The notes under the pieces are model-generated. The model worked only from the letters and a program-made list of their open reading frames with translations, ran no database searches and was not told where the DNA came from. A stretch of DNA of 64,000 bases from 20CM-4-69-16 sp035637455 (GTDB lineage: Bacteria > Gemmatimonadota > Gemmatimonadetes > Gemmatimonadales > GWC2-71-9): positions 1 to 64,000 of the forward strand of contig DASPXE010000132.1 of assembly GCA_035637455.1 (NCBI GenBank), given 5' to 3'. This document shows, one piece after another, positions 58,803 through 64,000 of this stretch (position 1 is its first letter; every line of letters begins with the position of its first letter). The translations under genes were made by a program, and so were the position numbers.

Positions 58803-59676
58803 GGGCCACGCCGTCGAGGAGTGGCTCGACCTGCGCTTCTTCCGGCCCGTCGGGATCCGGATCGCCCGGGCGCTCTACCCGACCGGGATCTCACCCGACC
58901 AGGTCACGCTGTGGTCGCTGCTCATCGGGCTGGTCGCCGGCCATCTGTTCGTGTACCGGGACCGCTGGATCGACGTCATCGGGTTCCTGCTGTTCGTCGT
59001 GTCGGACGTCTTCGATTCAGCGGACGGCCAGCTCGCCCGGCTGCGGGGCACCTCCACCCGGTTTGGGCGCGCGCTCGACGGCATCAGCGACAACCTGCGG
59101 TTCGTCAATCTGTATTTCCACCTGATGTACCGGCTGGCCCACGCGGGCGTGTGGTGGCCCGGCGCCGCGTTGCTGGTCGCCTGCGCCGGGCTCGCCCACA
59201 CCTACCAGAGCGCCGCGGTGGATTTCATTCGGAACGCGTTTCTTCATATCGGCGCGGGGGCCGCCGGCGAGCTCGACCTCCCCGAGGACCTGGAGCCTCG
59301 ACCCGGCGGCACGGTGATGGAGCGCTTCGGGGCGCGGGTGTACCGGGACTACGTGGTGCGGCAGGCGCAGCTGTTTCCGCGCTCGGTCAAGCTGATCCGG
59401 CTGCTGCGGCGGGCGGGCGGGCCCGAGACCTTCCGGGTGGAGTACCGCGAGCGCCAGGAAGTGCTGCTGCCGCTGTGCAGCTGGTTGGGTCAGAATATCC
59501 GCTTCGTGCTGCTCGGCGCGGCCGCCGTCGCGGGCCACATCTCGGCGTTCCTCTGGGCCGAGGCGGTGCCGATGAGCCTGCTCCTGGTGGTGCTGCTCCT
59601 GATGCACGAATGGAACGCCGCCTCGCTCGCCGACGCCCTCGAGCACCAGCGCAATGTCTACGCCCGCATCACCTGA
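58774..59676 (+). CDS. CDP-alcohol phosphatidyltransferase, 300 aa
   Basis: Integral membrane enzyme transferring a CDP-activated alcohol, or using CDP-diacylglycerol, to make a phospholipid. The full motif D-x2-D-G-x2-A-R-x8-G-x3-D-x3-D is present (DSADGQLARLRGTSTRFG then RALDGISD). Helices flank it. It has a longer C-terminal half than minimal family members (about 200 aa), including a soluble EDLEPRPGGTVMERFG section. The GTG start lies 29 bases inside the aminotransferase gene. Head-group identity unknown. Confidence 0.92.
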   Translation: MKPRNDLSDKGHAVEEWLDLRFFRPVGIRIARALYPTGISPDQVTLWSLLIGLVAGHLFVYRDRWIDVIGFLLFVVSDVFDSADGQLARLRGTSTRFGRALDGISDNLRFVNLYFHLMYRLAHAGVWWPGAALLVACAGLAHTYQSAAVDFIRNAFLHIGAGAAGELDLPEDLEPRPGGTVMERFGARVYRDYVVRQAQLFPRSVKLIRLLRRAGGPETFRVEYRERQEVLLPLCSWLGQNIRFVLLGAAAVAGHISAFLWAEAVPMSLLLVVLLLMHEWNAASLADALEHQRNVYARIT

Positions 59677-60703
59677 CGCGCGGCGGTACCGCGGGGCCGT
59701 CATCGGGGCGGGCGGCACCGCGCGGCAGTCTCACATCCCCGCGCTACTGACCGCGGCGGGCCTGCGCGAGCGGGTCGAGATCGTCGCCGTCGTGGACAGC
59801 GCCGCGGACGTGCCGCCCGTCGACGGTATCCCGCTGCTGTCGGGACGCGAGCAGCTCGCCGCCCTCGGACCAGTCGACTTCATCGACATCTGCACGCCGA
59901 CGGTCTCGCATCTCGATCTCATCCTGTGGGGCCTCGAGCGGGGCTACCACGTCGTGTGCGAGAAGCCTGTGGCGCTCACGCGCGCCGAAGCGGACCGCAT
60001 CGCCGCGGCGGCCCGGGTCCGCGACCGGATCGTGATGCCGTGTCATCAGTACCGCTTCAATCCGGTGTGGCTCCGGGTGAAGGACTGGCTGCGCGAAGGC
60101 GCGATCGGGCGCTGGCACCTCGCGGAGCTCGGGGTCTACCGGCTCACGGCGGATCCGGGGCGTGACGCTGGGGGTACGCCGTGGCGCGGCACGAGTGCGG
60201 CGGGGCGGGGCGGCGTATTGCTCGATCACGGGACCCATCTCGTGTACCAGCTGCTCGACGTCGCGGGGATCCCGGCCGCCGTGACCGCGTGGACCGGGCG
60301 ACTGCGGCATCGCACCTACGAGGTTGAGGACACGGCGTCGCTGCAGTTCGAATACGCCGAGCGGCTGGTGACGATGTTCTTCACGTGGGCCGCGCGCCGT
60401 CGCGAGAACCGCATCCGGTTCGTCGGAGAGCGCGGCGCGATCGAGTGGGTGGGCGGTGAGCTGCGGCTCGAGCGCGACGGCACGCTCGAGCGGTACGACT
60501 GCTCCGCCGAGCTCGACAAGACGGCGTACCATCGCTGGTTCGCGGGCCTGTTCGAGTCGTTCGTCGCATCGCTCGACCAGGGCGATCCGACCCGCGCCGC
60601 CGTCCCCTACCTCGACGACATCCGACGCGTGGCGACGGTGGTCGAGCACGCCTACCAGGCCGCCCAGCGCGGCTGCAGGGTCGCGATCCCGGACGGCGTG
60701 TGA
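59654..60703 (+). CDS. Gfo/Idh/MocA-family oxidoreductase
   Basis: A 349-residue NAD(P)-dependent dehydrogenase. The Rossmann motif is GAVIGAGGTARQSHIPAL, with the family hallmarks FIDICTPTVSHLDL and EKPVALTRAEADRI. The catalytic region contains GVLLDHGTHLVYQLLD. Such enzymes oxidise sugars and inositols, and here one could prepare an inositol- or sugar-like head group (inference). It overlaps the previous gene by 23 bases and the next by four (GTGA). Confidence 0.9.
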   Translation: MSTPASPDARRYRGAVIGAGGTARQSHIPALLTAAGLRERVEIVAVVDSAADVPPVDGIPLLSGREQLAALGPVDFIDICTPTVSHLDLILWGLERGYHVVCEKPVALTRAEADRIAAAARVRDRIVMPCHQYRFNPVWLRVKDWLREGAIGRWHLAELGVYRLTADPGRDAGGTPWRGTSAAGRGGVLLDHGTHLVYQLLDVAGIPAAVTAWTGRLRHRTYEVEDTASLQFEYAERLVTMFFTWAARRRENRIRFVGERGAIEWVGGELRLERDGTLERYDCSAELDKTAYHRWFAGLFESFVASLDQGDPTRAAVPYLDDIRRVATVVEHAYQAAQRGCRVAIPDGV

Positions 60704-61701
60704 GCCGCAAGCTGCAGGCCCTGCTGTTCGTCTGCGGCTCCGCAGTATTCGCCTACCTGGTAGCGCGCATCGGCGTGGGGACGCTGCTCGCCGACGCCGT
60801 CCACACGGGCTGGATGTTCGTCCCGATCCTCATTCTCTACGGCGTGGTGTACGCCTGCAGTGCGGCGGCGTGGTGGCTCACCATGGCGGACGAGCCGGTG
60901 CGCCCGCCGTTCTGGCGCACGTACGCGATCACCGTCGCCGGCTTCTCGCTCAACTTCGTCACGCCGATGGTCAACGTCGGCGGAGAGCCGTTCAAGATCG
61001 CGGCGCTGTCGCGCTGGCTGGGCGTGCGTCGTGCGGCGGGGTCGGTCGTGATCTATCAGATGTTGCATACGTTGGGGATGCTGCTGAGCTTCCTCACGGC
61101 AGTTATGCTCGGCGCGGTGCTACTGCCGCCTCACCCGGCCCTGCGCGCCGGCCTGGCCGTCGCCGGTGCGGTGCTCGCCGCGCTGTGCTGGCTGCTGTTG
61201 ACGGGACATCGCCGCGGCGTGCTGCAGCGGGCGCTCGATCTGATACACCATATCCCGCTGCTCGACCGCCTCGGCCAGCGCCTCGAGTCCAAGCGGGCGA
61301 CGCTCGCGGACATGGATGCGCAGATTACAGACTTCTATCACAAGCGACCCGATCGCTTCTGGCAGGCGCTCCTGCTCGAGTATCTCAGTCGCTCGATCTT
61401 CATGCTCGAGTACGTGCTGATCGGCCTCGGCGTGGGCTTGCACATCACGTATCTGCAAGCCTACGCCATCGGGGGGCTCACCTCGCTGATTCAGAACGTG
61501 ATCTTCATCGTGCCCTTCGAAGTCGGCACCAAGGAGGGCTCCCTGTATCTCTTCTTCCGACTGCTGCGTCTCGACCCGGCGCTCGGCGTCTATACGGCGA
61601 TCGTGAGCCGGCTGCGCGACTTGGCCTGGATCGGGGCGGGACTCGGACTCGTGTGGTTGTCGGGGCGCCATCCGACCGCCGAGCGGGCGACGGCGCCGTG
61701 A
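60700..61701 (+). CDS. Lysylphosphatidylglycerol synthase TM-domain (UPF0104) flippase-like protein
   Basis: A 333-residue polytopic membrane protein with about eight helices. The family elements ITVAGFSLNFVTPMVNVGGEP (helical hairpin with conserved Pro and Gly) and LIQNVIFIVPFEVGTKEGSL are clear. Family members move or transfer lipid-linked groups across membranes, as in MprF flippase domains. In this operon it is a candidate exporter of the new lipid. Confidence 0.88.
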   Translation: MSRKLQALLFVCGSAVFAYLVARIGVGTLLADAVHTGWMFVPILILYGVVYACSAAAWWLTMADEPVRPPFWRTYAITVAGFSLNFVTPMVNVGGEPFKIAALSRWLGVRRAAGSVVIYQMLHTLGMLLSFLTAVMLGAVLLPPHPALRAGLAVAGAVLAALCWLLLTGHRRGVLQRALDLIHHIPLLDRLGQRLESKRATLADMDAQITDFYHKRPDRFWQALLLEYLSRSIFMLEYVLIGLGVGLHITYLQAYAIGGLTSLIQNVIFIVPFEVGTKEGSLYLFFRLLRLDPALGVYTAIVSRLRDLAWIGAGLGLVWLSGRHPTAERATAP

Positions 61702-62147
61702 CGCTGTTCACACACATCCTCGCCACCACGCTCGGTGTGCAAGCGATGGAGCTGCACGGCCGCGACGCGGCCCTCGCCTACGCGTTCGGAGTCGGCGTGG
61801 ACGTGGACCACGTGGTGAAGGCGCCGTTCTACCTCCGGGCGGTGGGCCTGCGAGACAAGCGCGGTTATTACTGGCGCTCGTCGCTGCAGGAGCCGGTAGC
61901 GCTGCTGTGGATCGTGCCGCTATCCATCTTCCTCGGCACCGTCGTGCCCCTCGTGTTTTTCGCGATCCACATCGCCATGGACTACAGCGTGCGCTTCGAG
62001 AAGATGCCGCTGTACCCGTACTCGCCCTGGGTGACCCGTGGATGGCTCACCCACATCCCGGACAGGGTGAAAGAAGGCGTCCTGTTTACGGTGCTGCTGA
62101 CGGCGAACGTCGTAGTGTACTTCCGGTGGTTCGGCATCCATGTATGA
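61698..62147 (+). CDS. YdjM-like small membrane protein
   Basis: A 149-residue membrane protein. It begins MTLFTHILATTLGVQA, and has DVDHVVKAPFYLRAV and FFAIHIAMDYSVRFEKMP, with His/Asp pairs resembling the metal-dependent hydrolase family of the gene at 52183. The GTG start overlaps the preceding stop; eight bases of its end overlap the next gene. Function unknown. Confidence 0.55.
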   Translation: MTLFTHILATTLGVQAMELHGRDAALAYAFGVGVDVDHVVKAPFYLRAVGLRDKRGYYWRSSLQEPVALLWIVPLSIFLGTVVPLVFFAIHIAMDYSVRFEKMPLYPYSPWVTRGWLTHIPDRVKEGVLFTVLLTANVVVYFRWFGIHV

Positions 62148-62739
62148 CTTTGCGCCAGTCGTCGGCCGGGGATTGGACCGGGCGATCCGCCCGCTGCTGC
62201 GGCTGGTTCACCTCACGCTCGGCCTGTCGCCCGCGCAGGTCACGTGGGCGGCGTTCGGAGCGAGCGTCGCTGCGGGCGCGGCCGTGGCCGCCGGGCGGCT
62301 CGGTTGGGGCCTCGGCTTGATGGCTCTGGGGCAGGTGCTGGACGGGATCGACGGCGGCATCGCGCGGGAGTTTGGGCTCGCCTCCGAAGCCGGCCGCCGG
62401 CTCGACACACGGCTCGATCGGGCGTCCGAAGCCGTCATCTTCGCCGGCTTCGTCTACGCCGGCCTCGTCTCGCTCAAGCTGGGCCTGCTGGCGGTGGTCG
62501 CGATTCTGCTCATGACGAGCATCGCGGACCGCTCGAAGCTCGACCCCGGGGTCAAGCGGTTCGCGCTCTACTTCGGGATCTGGCTCCCGTACCCGCTGCT
62601 CTTCACGATCGTGTTTGCGGTGAACTTGGCGGCGTACGTGGTGGGGTTGCTGATCATCGACATCCAGTTCCAACACCGCATGGACGCGCTGGGCGGGGAC
62701 CTGGACACCATCGCCGCGCGCGCGGCGCGTGAGGCTTAG
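62140..62739 (+). CDS. CDP-alcohol phosphatidyltransferase, 199 aa
   Basis: Second CDP-alcohol transferase of the cluster, the usual family length. The motif is DGIDGGIAREFGLASEAG followed by RRLDTRLDR, matching D-x2-DG-x2-AR-x8-G-x3-D-x3-D. Five membrane helices are predicted. The presence of two different transferases suggests two steps, for example making a phosphatidyl-alcohol phosphate and then a second transfer. Its stop overlaps that of the convergent PAP2 gene. Confidence 0.9.
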   Translation: MYDFAPVVGRGLDRAIRPLLRLVHLTLGLSPAQVTWAAFGASVAAGAAVAAGRLGWGLGLMALGQVLDGIDGGIAREFGLASEAGRRLDTRLDRASEAVIFAGFVYAGLVSLKLGLLAVVAILLMTSIADRSKLDPGVKRFALYFGIWLPYPLLFTIVFAVNLAAYVVGLLIIDIQFQHRMDALGGDLDTIAARAAREA

Positions 62740-63695
62740 GCCTGCTCCAGGCTCCCCGCCGGGAGTCGGGCGCCGACCTTCTCCGGCTCCGCCCCGTAGA
62801 TGTACTGCGACACCAGCACCCCGCCGGCCACGAACAGGCCGGCCAGCGCGTCTACCGCGTAGTGGAACTGCCCGTACACCACCGACAGCACCAGGCCGAG
62901 CGTCAGGGGCGCGAGCGCGAGTCCCAAGGGGCGCCAGTAGCGCAGCGCGCAGATCGCGGCGACCACGGCGGCGGCCACATGGGAGGACGGGAACGCCGCG
63001 CCCCAGGAGTCGCCCCGGTCGAGCAACCATTGCGTAGCGCGCGCCGGCCAGGTGTCGGTCGCGGCGTTGTGCGCGAGATCGAAGGCGTAGCGCGGGCCTG
63101 CCACCGGAAAGAAGAGGAACACCACGTAGCAGAGATAGAACGTCACCATCACAGCGAAGATCGTGCGCCGCGCGGCGTCGCGCCGCCCGCTGATCCACAG
63201 GCCGAGGGGAGAAGCACACAGGATCGCGTAATAAGCGATGTAACACGTGTGCATGATCCATGAGAACACGGGGTTCGGCCATTCGCGAATCCAGCGGTAC
63301 GACAGCTGCGAGCCGAACACCCACAGCTCGAGGCGTTGGATCGCGAGGTCGTGCTGGTAGCCGACGTCCACGTTGAGCACGCCCACCTCGGCGTACAGCC
63401 CGCCGAGCAGCAGCATGGGGTACCAGTCGCCGAGGAAGCGGCCGACCGGCCCCGCGTCGCGCGCTCGCGGGGCGAGCAGGACGAGCCCGACCAGCAACAC
63501 GTGCGCGAGGAGCAGCCAGTCCCACCCCGCTCGATCGTCGGCGGTGAAGAGCAGCACGGCGGCGGTCGCGACGGCTACGTACAGCAGGGTGACGAGATCG
63601 ATGGCGGTGAACCGTTGCAGGACGGCACGACGGAACGCCAGCGGTCCCGTGCGACGTGCCATGGTGCCCTCGGGTGACGTGTCGTTCACAGCCAT
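62736..63695 (-). CDS. PAP2-type membrane phosphatase / inositolphosphotransferase-like
   Basis: A 319-residue membrane protein with about six helices. The PAP2 signature appears as AFPSSHVAAAVVAAICALRYW and GQFHYAVDALAGLFVAGG, with a first motif near VAGPRYAFDL. The arrangement, including a FFPVAGPRY lead-in, resembles Aur1/inositolphosphoceramide synthase-type transferases. The ATG at 63695 (MAVNDTSPEG) is chosen; it overlaps the upstream epimerase stop. It is on the opposite strand from the rest of the lipid operon but shares the theme. Confidence 0.82.
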   Translation of the reverse strand: MAVNDTSPEGTMARRTGPLAFRRAVLQRFTAIDLVTLLYVAVATAAVLLFTADDRAGWDWLLLAHVLLVGLVLLAPRARDAGPVGRFLGDWYPMLLLGGLYAEVGVLNVDVGYQHDLAIQRLELWVFGSQLSYRWIREWPNPVFSWIMHTCYIAYYAILCASPLGLWISGRRDAARRTIFAVMVTFYLCYVVFLFFPVAGPRYAFDLAHNAATDTWPARATQWLLDRGDSWGAAFPSSHVAAAVVAAICALRYWRPLGLALAPLTLGLVLSVVYGQFHYAVDALAGLFVAGGVLVSQYIYGAEPEKVGARLPAGSLEQA

Positions 63696-64000
63696 CCCTC
63701 CGCGCGGTACCACTCGGCGGTGCGCCGCAGCCCCGCGTCCAGGTCCGTCGCCGCGCGCCACCCGGTGTCCCGCATCAGCGCGTCGGGCCGGCAGGTCCAG
63801 GCGGGGGCGAGGAACTCGTCCGCCTTGTCGGCCGACAACACGGTTGCGCGGCCCACGAGGTGGGCGAGCGACCCGATGACCCAGAGCATTCCGCGGGCGA
63901 CGGGCGCGGGCAGCGGCACGATGCGCGGCTCGCGTCCCACCGCCCGGCCGACCGCCCGCACCAGCTGGCGGCTCGTCGTGATGGCGGGATGCGCCGCGTA
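63686..64000 (-). CDS. NAD-dependent epimerase/dehydratase, C-terminal part (cut by window edge)
   Basis: The frame is open to the window end (first visible residues YAAHPAITTSRQLVRAVGR), so only the C-terminal 104 residues are seen. The pattern EPRIVPLPAPVARGMLWVIG and LSADKADEFLAPAWTCRP, then a RDTGWRAATDLDAGLRRTAEWYRAEGWL end, is typical of the substrate-binding domain of extended SDR sugar epimerases. It is cotranscribed with the PAP2 gene. The Rossmann half lies outside the window. Confidence 0.85.
   Translation of the reverse strand, partial: YAAHPAITTSRQLVRAVGRAVGREPRIVPLPAPVARGMLWVIGSLAHLVGRATVLSADKADEFLAPAWTCRPDALMRDTGWRAATDLDAGLRRTAEWYRAEGWL

Overview
The window is a very G+C-rich, gene-dense bacterial chromosome segment with no rRNA, tRNA, CRISPR array, IS element or phage gene. 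Long operons with 1-4 base start/stop overlaps dominate. Several traits together suggest an uncultured Gemmatimonadota-like bacterium, with Acidobacteriota-like lineages as the alternative: a complete alternative complex III, Asp-box (sortilin-like) giant secreted proteins, Ser/Thr kinases with TPR tails paired with BTAD-AAA regulators, secreted VIT/vWA proteins, and an ECF sigma/zinc anti-sigma pair. This assignment is inference from gene content only.

Region by region. (1) 1-7840: a sensor kinase and an NtrC-type sigma-54 activator, then an excellent -24/-12 promoter, pqqA (24 residues), a hairpin attenuator, pqqB, pqqC, pqqD, pqqE and a two-gene ABC exporter. This reads as a self-contained PQQ cofactor module under sigma-54 control. 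(2) 7837-8532: a Yip1-like membrane protein on the minus strand. (3) 8621-14565: six coupled genes (two amidohydrolases, a DapA-type aldolase, a Tat-exported FAD oxidoreductase, a dihydroorotate-dehydrogenase-like protein, an o-succinylbenzoate synthase/acylamino acid racemase-like enolase) that look like an unassigned catabolic pathway. (4) 14630-18207: a 1,036-residue Asp-box protein and a DUF3788-like protein, ending in a perfect 35-base palindrome. (5) 18327-25546: actABCDEF, the alternative complex III quinol oxidoreductase, followed by a cupredoxin lipoprotein. (6) 25727-32429: ECF sigma/anti-sigma pair, VIT-vWA protein, cupin, a rhodanese-metallo-beta-lactamase fusion, and a second cupredoxin behind a perfect Rex-type operator. 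(7) 32535-37243 and 47449-52127: two paralogous Ser/Thr kinase plus BTAD-AAA regulator pairs. (8) 37356-46828, lying between those pairs: DUF4956 membrane protein, two tandem secreted kinase-like/outer-membrane-barrel fusions, and a CYTH / possible NUDIX-like / polyphosphate kinase fusion. I consider this the most novel system in the window. (9) 52183-64000: a long operon with a HAD phosphatase, nucleotidyltransferase, ATP-grasp enzyme, class III aminotransferase, two CDP-alcohol phosphatidyltransferases, a Gfo/Idh oxidoreductase, a flippase-like membrane protein, a PAP2 transferase and a sugar epimerase, most simply explained as synthesis and handling of an unusual phospholipid head group.

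How the parts fit: complex III, the cupredoxins and a Rex site point to an aerobic respiratory organism with copper electron carriers; PQQ production implies periplasmic quinoprotein dehydrogenases encoded elsewhere; the polyphosphate and lipid clusters suggest specialised envelope chemistry. No stretch longer than about 210 bases lacks a gene. The first gene lacks at most one base at the left edge and the last gene is cut at the right edge.
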